Below, one piece after another: positions 1 to 6,952 of a DNA stretch of 17,464 bases (the stretch's first letter is position 1; each line of letters begins with the position of its first letter). This stretch comes from an uncultured Coriobacteriaceae bacterium (GTDB taxonomy: Bacteria > Actinomycetota > Coriobacteriia > Coriobacteriales > Atopobiaceae): assembly GCA_900552935.1 (NCBI GenBank), contig USBN01000032.1, positions 1 to 17,464 of the forward strand, given 5' to 3'. The position numbers were made by a program, and so were the translations under genes. The notes beneath the pieces were generated by a model. That model was not told where the DNA came from, did not search any database, and saw only the letters and a program-made list of their open reading frames with translations.

Positions 1-1
1 G

Positions 2-472
2 GGCGAGGTCATGGGCGTCGCCCCGACCTTCCCTGCTGCCTACGCGAAGACCCAGCTGGCTATCAGCTACGGCCTGCCGACGAAGGGTCGCGTGTTCGTC
101 TCCGTGCGTGACCGCGACAAGCGCGCCATAATCGGCGTCGCTCGTGACCTGGTGGGCATGGGCTTCACGCTCGTGGGTACCTCCGGTACCGCCAAGGCAC
201 TGCGCGCGGCCGGCATCGAGTGCAAGACCGTCCGCCGTACGAGCGAGATGCGCCCGAACATCGGCACGATGATCTCTGGTGGCGACATCCAGCTCATCAT
301 CAACACCCCCGGCGGCCACGACACGCGCGATGACTTCTACGCGCTGCGCCAGATTGCCGTTCGCTATCGCGTCACCAACGTCACGACGCTCCCGGGCGCC
401 CAGGCGATGGTCGAGGCCATCCGCACCGCGCGCGAGGGCAAGCTCGACGTCGTTGCCCTGCAGGACCTGTAA
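2..472 (+). CDS. carB: Carbamoyl phosphate synthase large subunit, C-terminal end (partial)
   Basis: The frame is open from base 2 and starts upstream of the window; about 156 C-terminal residues are visible. The first residues, GEVMG, match the end of the second ATP-grasp half of CarB. A complete MGS-like regulatory domain follows, with VFVSVRDRDK, the GTSGTAKAL loop that binds phosphate or nucleotide effectors, and IINTPGG. In the family this subunit makes carbamoyl phosphate from bicarbonate, ammonia and two ATP for pyrimidine and arginine synthesis, and the MGS domain carries allosteric control (UMP, ornithine or IMP depending on species). The methionine at base 11 lies inside the conserved motif and is not the start. 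The end at TAA 470-472 is normal for the family. Nothing looks degraded. Confidence 0.95.
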   Translation, partial: GEVMGVAPTFPAAYAKTQLAISYGLPTKGRVFVSVRDRDKRAIIGVARDLVGMGFTLVGTSGTAKALRAAGIECKTVRRTSEMRPNIGTMISGGDIQLIINTPGGHDTRDDFYALRQIAVRYRVTNVTTLPGAQAMVEAIRTAREGKLDVVALQDL

Positions 473-505
473 GGGCTCCGAGGAGGTCTGACATAGCCCG
501 ATTCT

Positions 506-542
506 GAGGGGTCCGACCGGCAAGCGCCGTGCCGGATCCCTC
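506..542 (+). terminator. Hairpin after carB, possible terminator or attenuator
   Basis: GAGGGGTCCG (506-515) pairs with CGGATCCCTC (533-542), ten pairs with one G-U. An alternative inner stem CCGGC/GCCGG is also possible. The following bases are T-rich only in part and form no clean T run, so this may be a weak terminator of carB or a leader structure. Confidence 0.4.
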
Positions 543-749
543 TCGTATGTACATTTCCCCGACGGTGTGCTCGGCATATTTCGTCACTATTACGCATCGG
601 CTTCGTTTTGGTAGTCTCTCGCGCAAAAGGGCTATCCTATGTGGCTACCGCGGAGGGGCCGCCGCACAGGGGGAGACACCGCGCGCATACCCAGGGAGAC
701 CTCGCCCGGCGGGGCCAGAGAGACCGCAACGGTTTTAAGGAGCAAGATC
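543..749 (+). promoter_or_regulatory. ilvE leader: weak promoter candidate and a GC-rich hairpin
   Basis: A possible -10 TATCCT lies at 633-638 with TTGGTA at 608-613 (19-bp spacer), which is a poor match. Downstream, GGCCGCCG (657-664) can pair with CGGC-gg-GGCC (707-716), eight pairs with a two-base bulge. The ribosome binding site AAGGAGC (737-743) sits just before the ilvE ATG. No leader peptide rich in Leu, Ile or Val codons is visible. The methionine codon at 639 is in frame with ilvE, but its Arg- and Gly-rich extension is unlike the family. Confidence 0.3.
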
Positions 750-1799
750 ATGGCAGTTGAGAAGAAGGACCTGGACTGGGGAAGCCTCGGCTTCGCCTAT
801 ATGCAGACTGACTACAGCTATGAGGCCCACTGGAAGGACGGCGAGTGGGACGAGGGCGGCCTGACCTCCGACCACACGATGCACGTCTCCGAGTGCGGCG
901 GCATCTTCCACTACTGCCAGGAGGTCTTCGAGGGCCTCAAGGCCTACACCACCGAGAGCGGCGAGATCGTCTGCTTCCGTCCGGACCAGAACGCCCAGCG
1001 TATGTTTGACTCCGCCCAGCGCCTCGAGATGCCGCCGTTCCCGAAGGACCGCTTCGTCGAGGCCGTCAAGGAGGTCGTCAAGGCCAATGCCGCTTGGGTC
1101 CCGCCGTTCGGCTCTGGCGCCACGCTCTATGTTCGTCCGTTCATGATCGGCTCTGGCGACGTCATCGGCGTTGCACCCGCGCCCGAGTACACCTTCCGCA
1201 TCCTCGTCACCCCGGTTGGCCCGTACTACAAGGGTGGCCTCAAGTCCGTCAAGCTCCGCGTTTCCGAGTACGACCGTGCCGCACCGCACGGTACCGGCAA
1301 CATCAAGGCCGGCCTGAACTACGCCATGAGCCTGAAGCCCTCTGTCGAGGCCCACGCCACCGGCTATGCCGACAACCTTTATCTCGACTCCGAGTCCCGT
1401 ACCTACGTCGAGGAGACCGGCGGCGCGAACGTCCTGTTCGTCGACGGCAACACCCTCGTGGTTCCCAAGAGCCACACGGACTCGATCCTGCCCTCCATCA
1501 CCCGTCGCTCCCTTGTCCAGGTCGCTGAGGACCTCGGCATGACCGTGGACAACCGTCCCGTCGAGTGGGCCGAGGTCAAGAGCGGCAAGTTCTCCGAGTG
1601 CGGCATGTGCGGTACTGCCGCCGTCATCTCCCCGGTGGGCGAGGTCGACAACAAGGTCTACGGCGCTGACGAGACCGTCGTCTTCCCGGCTGGTCAGACC
1701 GAGATCGGCCCCGTCATGAAGAAGCTCCGCGAGACGCTGACCGGCATCCAGTCCGGCGCCGTCGAGGACAAGCACAACTGGGTCTTCAAGATCTGCTAG
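750..1799 (+). CDS. ilvE: Branched-chain amino acid aminotransferase
   Basis: This is a PLP-dependent fold-type IV transaminase of 349 residues, the usual length for IlvE. The PLP lysine is K186 in GTGNIKAGLNYA. Other family motifs are EVFEGLKAY (near residue 60), YVRPFMIG (127-134), VEETGGANVLFV (220-231) and CGTAAVISPVGEV near the C-terminus. It interconverts Leu, Ile and Val with their 2-oxo acids using glutamate/2-oxoglutarate in the cytosol. The ATG at 750 is chosen because AAGGAGC precedes it by about six bases and the first residues fit the family. An upstream in-frame ATG at 639 would add 37 atypical residues. The gene stands alone between a hairpin and a strong terminator, so it is probably monocistronic. 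Confidence 0.93.
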   Translation: MAVEKKDLDWGSLGFAYMQTDYSYEAHWKDGEWDEGGLTSDHTMHVSECGGIFHYCQEVFEGLKAYTTESGEIVCFRPDQNAQRMFDSAQRLEMPPFPKDRFVEAVKEVVKANAAWVPPFGSGATLYVRPFMIGSGDVIGVAPAPEYTFRILVTPVGPYYKGGLKSVKLRVSEYDRAAPHGTGNIKAGLNYAMSLKPSVEAHATGYADNLYLDSESRTYVEETGGANVLFVDGNTLVVPKSHTDSILPSITRRSLVQVAEDLGMTVDNRPVEWAEVKSGKFSECGMCGTAAVISPVGEVDNKVYGADETVVFPAGQTEIGPVMKKLRETLTGIQSGAVEDKHNWVFKIC

Positions 1800-1824
1800 A
1801 CCTAGCTACACAGATGGCTATCTG

Positions 1825-1858
1825 CGGCCCCATCGGTTCTCCGGTGGGGCCGTTTTTT
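1825..1858 (+). terminator. Rho-independent terminator of ilvE
   Basis: CGGCCCCATCGG (1825-1836) pairs with CCGGTGGGGCCG (1841-1852), twelve pairs with one G-U and a TTCT loop, followed directly by six T (1853-1858). It lies 25 bases after the ilvE stop. Confidence 0.93.
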
Positions 1859-1913
1859 GTGAGGATGCGTGTCGCGTCACCCCGTAGCGTCAGTAATACG
1901 CGCGGTTACTAAA

Positions 1914-1956
1914 TGTGAAGAAACAATGAAGATGCATTTGGAATAATGTTTATAAT
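1914..1956 (+). promoter_or_regulatory. Candidate promoter with an upstream half-operator
   Basis: A perfect TATAAT lies at 1951-1956 in a strongly AT-rich tract. No good -35 is present at 16-18 bp; the best is TGAAGA at 1927-1932, three of six. The 12-bp motif TGTGAAGAAACA (1914-1925) ends just upstream of that position. A perfect -10 with a poor -35 and an adjacent repeated motif is the usual look of an activator-dependent promoter. This assignment is inference. Confidence 0.45.
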
Positions 1957-1999
1957 ATGCAATTAGCGCAAATAAATATACACGTACAACAGAGGTGAA

Positions 2000-2030
2000 C
2001 TTCACAACTTGCATGAATTGTGAAGAAACA
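2000..2030. promoter_or_regulatory. Operator-like palindrome and second copy of a 12-bp motif
   Basis: CTTCACAA (2000-2007) and TTGTGAAG (2018-2025) form a perfect 8-bp inverted repeat with a 10-bp spacer. The right arm belongs to TGTGAAGAAACA (2019-2030), an exact copy of bases 1914-1925. The copies are 105 bp apart, ten helical turns. This suggests one dimeric regulator binding both sites on the same DNA face. Confidence 0.5.
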
Positions 2031-2043
2031 CCATGAATAGAAT

Positions 2044-2108
2044 TCGGTAAACGGTAATAGCAGATAGCAGAATAACAGCGTAAATACTTTTCGTACACCG
2101 TTTATCGG
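2044..2108. repeat. Long-range inverted repeat in the operon leader
   Basis: Bases 2044-2055 (TCGGTAAACGGT) can pair with 2097-2108 (ACCGTTTATCGG): twelve pairs, two of them G-U in RNA, with a 41-base loop. The core AAACGGT/ACCGTTT is perfect. It could be a leader stem or two half-sites for a regulator. Confidence 0.35.
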
Positions 2109-2115
2109 CATGCGC

Positions 2116-2144
2116 TTGACTGTGGAGAACCTGACGCCGATATT
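2116..2144 (+). promoter_or_regulatory. Second promoter candidate, close to the aldolase gene
   Basis: TTGACT (2116-2121) and GATATT (2139-2144) are separated by exactly 17 bp. The -35 is five of six and the -10 four of six. Transcription from here would give a leader of about 60 bases before the aldolase ATG at 2214. Confidence 0.4.
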
Positions 2145-2213
2145 GTGGAGGAACTTCAGGAGGAAATTAGAAAAGATGCACTAATCCCTAGTATGCAAAA
2201 GGAGGCAACGGGG

Positions 2214-2840
2214 ATGTTCTCCAAGGATGCAGACTTTCCGCGCGTGACCGTGATTCTGCGTGGATACAGCTACGAGCAGTGCCGCTGCGTGGTCGAGCAG
2301 CTCGTGGGCACCCGTCTGGGCGCGGTTGAGGTAGCGATGAACACCGAGGGCGCAGCTGAGACCATCGCCAAGCTCGTGAACGAGTTTGGCAGCGAGGTAA
2401 AGATCGGCGCCGGCACCGTGACCACCGTCGAGCGTGCAAAGGCCGCTGCTGCTGCGGGCTCGGCTTTCATGCTCTCTCCGGTCTGCTTCACGCCGGAGAT
2501 CTTTACCATCGCGAGGGACGCCGGTGCCGTTTGTGTCCCGGCTGCCTTCTCGCCGACGGAGGTCTTCACGATGTTCGAGCAGGGGGCTGACATCGTGAAG
2601 ATCTTCCCGGCCGCGCGTCTTGGTGCTAAGTACCTTTCTGATATCCAGGCGCCCCTCAACTGGATGCCGCTCATGGTCGTCGGCGGCGTCAATGGTGACA
2701 ACGTGCAGGAGTTCTTCGATGCCGGCGCCACCTATGCGGGTATCGGTTCGGGCATTTTCGAGAAGTCGGACATCATCGCGATGAATGCCGACAAGCTCGC
2801 TGAGCAGGTTAAGTCTTTCGAGAATAACGTTAGGTGGTAG
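2214..2840 (+). CDS. eda: KDPG/KDPGal-type 2-keto-3-deoxy-6-phosphosugar-acid aldolase
   Basis: This is a class I aldolase of 208 residues, the usual Eda/DgoA length. The Schiff-base lysine is K129 in IVKIFPA and the general-base glutamate is E39 in AVEVAMN. The phosphate-binding elements GAGTV (65-69), VVGGVN (155-160) and GIGSGIF (176-182) are all present. The family cleaves 2-keto-3-deoxy-6-phosphogluconate or -galactonate to pyruvate and glyceraldehyde 3-phosphate in the cytosol. ATG 2214 is chosen because AAGGAGG (2198-2204) lies nine bases upstream. An in-frame GTG at 2145 and ATG at 2193 would add residues not found in the family. It is the first gene of the cluster, and the IIA gene starts two bases after its stop. 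With DgoD two genes downstream, the galactonate-derived substrate (DgoA role) is more likely than the gluconate one, but the sequence alone does not decide. Confidence 0.9.
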   Translation: MFSKDADFPRVTVILRGYSYEQCRCVVEQLVGTRLGAVEVAMNTEGAAETIAKLVNEFGSEVKIGAGTVTTVERAKAAAAAGSAFMLSPVCFTPEIFTIARDAGAVCVPAAFSPTEVFTMFEQGADIVKIFPAARLGAKYLSDIQAPLNWMPLMVVGGVNGDNVQEFFDAGATYAGIGSGIFEKSDIIAMNADKLAEQVKSFENNVRW

Positions 2841-2842
2841 GG

Positions 2843-3304
2843 ATGGCAGAGATTTCCTTCGATGAGAGCCTCGTTGTCGTTATAGACGAGCCTGGCAGCT
2901 GCACTGATGTCGAGAAGCAGCTTGCCGGTGTCCTGTTTGAGTCCGGTTATGTTCGCGAATCCTATGCGCAGGCCATCGTTGACCGCGAGGCCTCATATCC
3001 GACTGGCCTTGAGTTTGGTGAGCACAGCATCGCCATGCCCCATTGTGATATCGAACACGTGAATGGCCCCGCCATTTGCATGGGAGTTCTCAAGAAGCCC
3101 GTTGCCTGGCACCGCATGGATGATCCGGAGTCTACGTGTAATGCGGAGCTTGTGATTATGCTCGCCCTTAATGAGGCCCACGCACACCTCGAGATGCTCC
3201 AGAAGGTGGTTGCACTTCTCCAGAACCAAGACCTTGTCGCCGAAATTGTTTCGAGCGATAGCGCCGCAGAGGCCTACTCGCTCGCTAAGGATCAGCTTCT
3301 CTAG
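2843..3304 (+). CDS. gatA: PTS enzyme IIA, fructose/galactitol type (GatA-like)
   Basis: This is a cytosolic IIA of 153 residues with the PTS_EIIA_2 fold. The phosphorylated histidine is H67 in SIAMPHCD, and a second conserved histidine segment HAHLEML follows at 113-119. The protein takes phosphate from HPr and passes it to IIB. ATG 2843 is preferred, with AGGTGG at 2832-2837 as its binding site inside the aldolase's last codons. A GTG at 2834 would overlap the aldolase stop and is a possible alternative start. The tight junction implies translational coupling. The partner IIB and IIC genes lie about 3.3 kb downstream, split from IIA by three enzyme genes. The substrate cannot be read from this subunit. 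Confidence 0.88.
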   Translation: MAEISFDESLVVVIDEPGSCTDVEKQLAGVLFESGYVRESYAQAIVDREASYPTGLEFGEHSIAMPHCDIEHVNGPAICMGVLKKPVAWHRMDDPESTCNAELVIMLALNEAHAHLEMLQKVVALLQNQDLVAEIVSSDSAAEAYSLAKDQLL

Positions 3305-3332
3305 TAACAAGTGATTCAATCGGAGGAACTCC

Positions 3333-4319
3333 ATGAAGGATTACAGCGGTGAGCATTGGAAAGTTGCCGGAACGGCGGTAACGTTCGGCAAGTTTTATAA
3401 GGGCAGCATCGAGCGTCTTGAGGCTGCTGGCTGCGAAGTTAAGCTCAACCCGTATGGCCGTCCTCTCACCAACGAGGAAATGATCGAGTTCGCAGGTGAT
3501 TGTGACGCCCTTATCGTCGGCAATGACAAAGTGCCCGCCAACGTCATCGAGCACTTCCACAACATGAAGGTCATTGCAAAGCATGGCGTTGGCGTTGACG
3601 CCATCGACAAGGACCAGGCAAAGAAGCAGGGCATTCTTGTCACCAATGCTCCGGGAACCAACAAGGACGAGGTCGCGGATGCGGCGATGTGTCTTGCCCT
3701 GATGGTTGCGCGCGACTTCCACACCATGAACGCCCATACCAAGAACCACGAGTGGATCAAGTATCCCGGCGTGGATGTGGTCGATAAGACCATCGGCGTG
3801 ATTGGCGTGGGTGCGATTGGCACCGCTTTCGTCCGCAGGGCGACGGGCTTCACGGACAAGATTCTGGTTAATGACCTGGTGGAGCGCGACGAGGTCAAGG
3901 CCATGGGCGCTAAGTATGTCAGCAAGGAGGAAATCTACTCCAGCTGCGACATCATCTCCCTTCACGTCCCGCTTGATGAGAGCACGTTCCACCTCCTCGG
4001 CGAGAAGGCGTTCTCGCTCATGAAGCCCGGTACCATCCTAATCAATACCGCTCGATCCAAGTGCGTCGAGGTCGAGCCGCTTACGGAGGCGCTTAAGGAC
4101 GGCACACTCCGTGGTTACGGCGTTGACGTGTATGACTTTGAGCCTCCTGCATGGCTCGAGCTCTTCGACCTGCCCAACGTTGTCATGACGCCGCACGTTG
4201 CTGGTACCACATATGAATCGAACCAGCGCATGGGCGACACCGCGGTCACCAACGTCATTGCGGTCAAGCAGGGCAAGACTCCTCCCAACCTCATCACTTT
4301 CGGGGGAGCGTCGGCGTAG
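3333..4319 (+). CDS. D-isomer-specific 2-hydroxyacid dehydrogenase, first copy
   Basis: The protein has 328 residues, with split N- and C-terminal catalytic parts around a central Rossmann domain. The NAD-binding motif is GVGAIG at 158-163, with D181 closing the second strand, which favours NAD. The catalytic triad is complete: R241 (INTARS), E270 (VYDFEP) and H288 (MTPHVAG). The family reversibly reduces 2-keto acids to D-2-hydroxy acids; members include SerA, glyoxylate/2-ketogluconate reductases and others. No ACT or other regulatory domain follows, so it is not a full-length SerA. GGAGGAACT lies directly before ATG 3333. Its place between PTS IIA and DgoD suggests a 2-keto-aldonate or related acid as substrate. 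A same-length paralogue ends the cluster at 10177-11163. Confidence 0.87.
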   Translation: MKDYSGEHWKVAGTAVTFGKFYKGSIERLEAAGCEVKLNPYGRPLTNEEMIEFAGDCDALIVGNDKVPANVIEHFHNMKVIAKHGVGVDAIDKDQAKKQGILVTNAPGTNKDEVADAAMCLALMVARDFHTMNAHTKNHEWIKYPGVDVVDKTIGVIGVGAIGTAFVRRATGFTDKILVNDLVERDEVKAMGAKYVSKEEIYSSCDIISLHVPLDESTFHLLGEKAFSLMKPGTILINTARSKCVEVEPLTEALKDGTLRGYGVDVYDFEPPAWLELFDLPNVVMTPHVAGTTYESNQRMGDTAVTNVIAVKQGKTPPNLITFGGASA

Positions 4320-5468
4320 ATGAAAGTCACTGGATTTGAAATCTACCGTCTCAAGCCGCGATGGGTCTTCTTGAAGATCATGACCGACGAGGGGATCGAT
4401 GGCTGGGGTGAGTGCATTTCCGGAACCCGTACGGAAGCTGTTGTTTCCTGCCTTGAAGAGGCCATGGGCACGCACGTAGTCGGTCGCGATCCGCAAGAGA
4501 TCGAAGACATTTGGCAGTGCCTCTATCGTTACTTCTTCAGAGGTGGCCCGGTTCACATGACGTGCGTGTCCGGCATCGAGATGGCTCTTTGGGATATCAA
4601 GGGCAAGGCTCTTGGCGCTCCCGTGTACCAGCTCTTGGGCGGTAAGGCGCGTGATCGCATCCGAGTCTATTCCTGGATTGGCGGAGATCGACCTTCCGAT
4701 GCTGCGGCGCAGGCCTTCGAAAGGCTTGAGGGCGGTTTTTCAGCCGTCAAGCTGAACTGCTGCTCGGAGATGCATTACATCGATTCCTTTTCCAAGGTCG
4801 AGGAGGTTGCCGAGCGAATCGCATCAATTCGTGAGACGGTCGGCTACAAGCTCGATATCGGAATCGATTTTCACGGTCGAGTTCACAAGGCGATGGCGAA
4901 GCAGCTTCTCGCTGAGCTCGAGCAGTTCCACCCGATGTTTGTCGAGGAGCCTGTTCTTCCCGAGAACACCGAGCTTATGGCTGACCTTGCGAAGTCGACG
5001 AGCATTCCCATCGCCACGGGCGAGAGGCTCATTACGCGTTGGGGCTACAAGCAGCTCTTCACGCAGGATGCAGTTTCGGTGATTCAGCCGGATCTGGGGC
5101 TTACGGGTGGAATCTTGGAGGCCAAGAAGATTTGCGCCATTGCCGAGTCGCACGATATGGCGGCTGCTCCTCATGCGCCTTACGGCCCGATCGCTCTTGC
5201 GGCAACCATCCAGCTGGATGCCTGCACCCCGAACGTCTTTATCCAGGAGCAGAGCTTGGGGATTCACTACAACCAGGGATTTGATCTCCTCGACTTCGTG
5301 AAGAACAAGGAGATCTTCCAGTTCGAGTCGGGATATCTTTCCATCCCTCAGGGTCCGGGCCTTGGTATCGAGATCGACGAGGAGAAGGTTCGCAAGGTGA
5401 GCCTGGAGGGCTTGAACTGGACCAATCCTCGCTGGAGAACATACGACGGCACCATTGCCGAGTGGTAG
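4320..5468 (+). CDS. dgoD: D-galactonate dehydratase
   Basis: This is an enolase-superfamily dehydratase of 382 residues, the same length as E. coli DgoD and alignable from end to end by eye (RWVFLKI, YSWIGGDRP, ending in VAEW/IAEW). All key residues occur at the E. coli numbers: Mg ligands D183, E209 and E235; acid/base H185 and H285; and E310 in IQEQSLGIHY. The family dehydrates D-galactonate to 2-keto-3-deoxy-galactonate. The ATG follows the preceding TAG with no gap; GGGGGAG (4301-4307) lies inside the upstream gene, so translation is coupled. E. coli needs the kinase DgoK before aldol cleavage, but no such kinase is visible in this cluster. Assignment to the galactonate group is firm. 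Activity on a phosphorylated substrate would be inference. Confidence 0.93.
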   Translation: MKVTGFEIYRLKPRWVFLKIMTDEGIDGWGECISGTRTEAVVSCLEEAMGTHVVGRDPQEIEDIWQCLYRYFFRGGPVHMTCVSGIEMALWDIKGKALGAPVYQLLGGKARDRIRVYSWIGGDRPSDAAAQAFERLEGGFSAVKLNCCSEMHYIDSFSKVEEVAERIASIRETVGYKLDIGIDFHGRVHKAMAKQLLAELEQFHPMFVEEPVLPENTELMADLAKSTSIPIATGERLITRWGYKQLFTQDAVSVIQPDLGLTGGILEAKKICAIAESHDMAAAPHAPYGPIALAATIQLDACTPNVFIQEQSLGIHYNQGFDLLDFVKNKEIFQFESGYLSIPQGPGLGIEIDEEKVRKVSLEGLNWTNPRWRTYDGTIAEW

Positions 5469-5501
5469 CGAGTAATCAACACGAGGAACGTTGACGAAAG
5501 G

Positions 5502-6572
5502 ATGAAGATGGGCGAGATGATGAATGCCGGAGTCTACTACGGTATCGAGGACATTCGTTACGAGAGCGTGCCTAAGCCCGAGATCAACGACGATGAGTTT
5601 CTGCTTAAGGTCAGGGCTGTGGCGATTTGCGGAAGTGACCTTCGCACGTATCTCCATGGTCACGCAAAGGTCAAGACTCCGCAGATCCTGGGCCACGAGT
5701 TTGCCGGCGATGTCGTCGAGGTTGGTGCAAACGTCGAGGGAGTTAAGGTTGGCGAGCGCCTGAGCGTCCATCCTGGCATTCCCTGCGGGCACTGCTACTA
5801 CTGCCAGCGCGGCCTCCAGAACCTGTGTGTTGACCGTCCTGGCATCGGAACCGTCCTTCCCGGTGCCTTTGCCGAGTACGTGAAGATTCCGAAGAAGACG
5901 GTTGAGGCGGGAACCGTCTTCCACATCCCCGAAGGAAAGAAGTACGAGCTCGCTGCCCTTGGCGACCCTGCGGTCTCTGCTCTTCATGGTGAGGAGGAGC
6001 TGGACGTTCGCCTTGGTGACACCCTTTGCATCCTTGGAAGCGGCTCCATCGGCATTCTCCACGCGATGATCGCTCGCCTAAAGGGTGCCTCGAAGATTAT
6101 CCTCGTCAATCGCTCGCCCGAGCGTCTCGAGAAGGCGAAGGCGATGGGCGTTGCGGACCACTACTTCTGCCTCAAGACCGATGGTGATCTGCGCGAGTTT
6201 GTCATGTCCGTCACGGACGGCATGGGCGCAAACAAGGTCTGCGTTGCTAACACTGCCAAGGAGTCTGCGGTTCAGGCGCTAACGATCGCTGCCAAGGGCG
6301 GCACCGTTCAGTTCTTCGCGGGCTTCCCCAAGGATGACCCGGCGCTGGGTGTCGACGGAAACCTCATCCACTACAGCGAGCTTCATGTTATCGGCTCGTT
6401 CGGCTCGACTCCGCGCCAGTTCCAGCTTGCGGAGAAGATGCTCGTCGACGAGCTCATTCCTGCCGAGAAAATCATCACCCATCGTCTGCCGCTGTCTGCA
6501 ATCAACGAAGGCTTTGACCTCATGAGGAAGGGCGAGTGCTTCAAGGTCATTCTCGACCCCACTCAGGAGTAG
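5502..6572 (+). CDS. Zinc-dependent medium-chain alcohol/polyol dehydrogenase
   Basis: This is an MDR-superfamily enzyme of 356 residues. Catalytic zinc ligands C43 and H65-E66 are seen in AICGSDL and LGHEFAG. The structural zinc cysteines are C95, C98, C101 and C109 (PCGHCYYC and NLC). The Rossmann motif GSGSIG lies at 179-184. The family oxidises a secondary alcohol of polyols or sugar acids (sorbitol, idonate, galactitol 1-phosphate, L-galactonate). Two details differ from the common pattern: the usual glutamate in the EP motif is D155 (ALGDPAVSALHG), and the second strand ends in N203-R-S rather than an acidic residue, so NADP use is possible. Several ATGs cluster at 5502, 5508, 5517 and 5520. 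GAAAGGA (5496-5502) fits ATG 5508 best, so the true start may lie 6 bp further in. The substrate is unknown. Confidence 0.85.
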   Translation: MKMGEMMNAGVYYGIEDIRYESVPKPEINDDEFLLKVRAVAICGSDLRTYLHGHAKVKTPQILGHEFAGDVVEVGANVEGVKVGERLSVHPGIPCGHCYYCQRGLQNLCVDRPGIGTVLPGAFAEYVKIPKKTVEAGTVFHIPEGKKYELAALGDPAVSALHGEEELDVRLGDTLCILGSGSIGILHAMIARLKGASKIILVNRSPERLEKAKAMGVADHYFCLKTDGDLREFVMSVTDGMGANKVCVANTAKESAVQALTIAAKGGTVQFFAGFPKDDPALGVDGNLIHYSELHVIGSFGSTPRQFQLAEKMLVDELIPAEKIITHRLPLSAINEGFDLMRKGECFKVILDPTQE

Positions 6573-6633
6573 ATAGTTCTGCGTTTCAAAAGGGAGTAAC
6601 GGCGTAAATGGCGCCAAAGGGAAAGGACAAATC

Positions 6634-6912
6634 ATGAAGAAGATCTATGCAGTGTGTGGCTCCGGCGTGGCGACCTCGACCATGATTGCCGCCAAGGTTC
6701 GCGACTACCTTGAGGAGCGCGGCATCCAGTGCGACGTGCAGACGACGACCTACGGCATCGTCAACGGCGGTGGCCTCGTTGCCGACTGTCTCGTTTCGAC
6801 CAACCCCAACATTTCCTGCGGGGATATCCCCGTCGTTCCCGGTGTTGCTCTTCTCACTGGCATGGGGGAGGAGGCAGTTCTCGAACAGGTTTATCAGATT
6901 GTCAAGGACTAG
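6634..6912 (+). CDS. gatB: PTS enzyme IIB, galactitol type (GatB-like)
   Basis: This small cytosolic IIB has 92 residues. The phosphocysteine is C8 in AVCGSGVATSTM, a motif nearly shared with E. coli GatB. The distal part, GDIPVVPGVALLTGMGEE, also follows GatB. It accepts phosphate from IIA and gives it to the sugar bound by IIC. AAAGGA lies eight bases before the ATG. The IIC gene follows after 40 bases, so the two are certainly co-expressed. The galactitol family label names the fold and not the substrate: the neighbours point to a sugar acid. Confidence 0.9.
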   Translation: MKKIYAVCGSGVATSTMIAAKVRDYLEERGIQCDVQTTTYGIVNGGGLVADCLVSTNPNISCGDIPVVPGVALLTGMGEEAVLEQVYQIVKD

Positions 6913-6952
6913 CAAGGCTAGATAAGGATCAACAAGGAAAGGAAGTGTCTCG

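Noticed and set aside
636..655. T-box-like string TGTGGCTACCGCGG upstream of ilvE
   Set aside because: It resembles the T-box bulge consensus but has one extra base, and no Stem I, specifier loop or terminator pairing was found around it. It also overlaps a possible -10.
735..1775. Long open frame on the minus strand opposite ilvE
   Set aside because: It is a shadow of high-GC codon use: it has no recognisable domain and lies fully inside a well-supported gene. The same holds for 4824-6062 and 11310-13232 on the minus strand.
1877..2098. 73-residue open frame on the minus strand in the AT-rich gap
   Set aside because: It has no good ribosome site and no known motif, and it covers the palindrome and promoter candidates. 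It most likely reflects chance in AT-rich DNA.
2145..2213. GTG 2145 as start of the aldolase, and a two-codon frame ATG CAC TAA at 2176
   Set aside because: The extra residues do not fit the aldolase family, and the AAGGAGG site fits ATG 2214. The two-codon frame sits after AGGAGG but its spacing is long and nothing else supports a leader peptide.
3333..4319. SerA (phosphoglycerate dehydrogenase) as the name for the first hydroxyacid dehydrogenase
   Set aside because: The domain fits, but the protein lacks the ACT domain and sits in a sugar-acid cluster with a paralogue, so serine synthesis is not supported.
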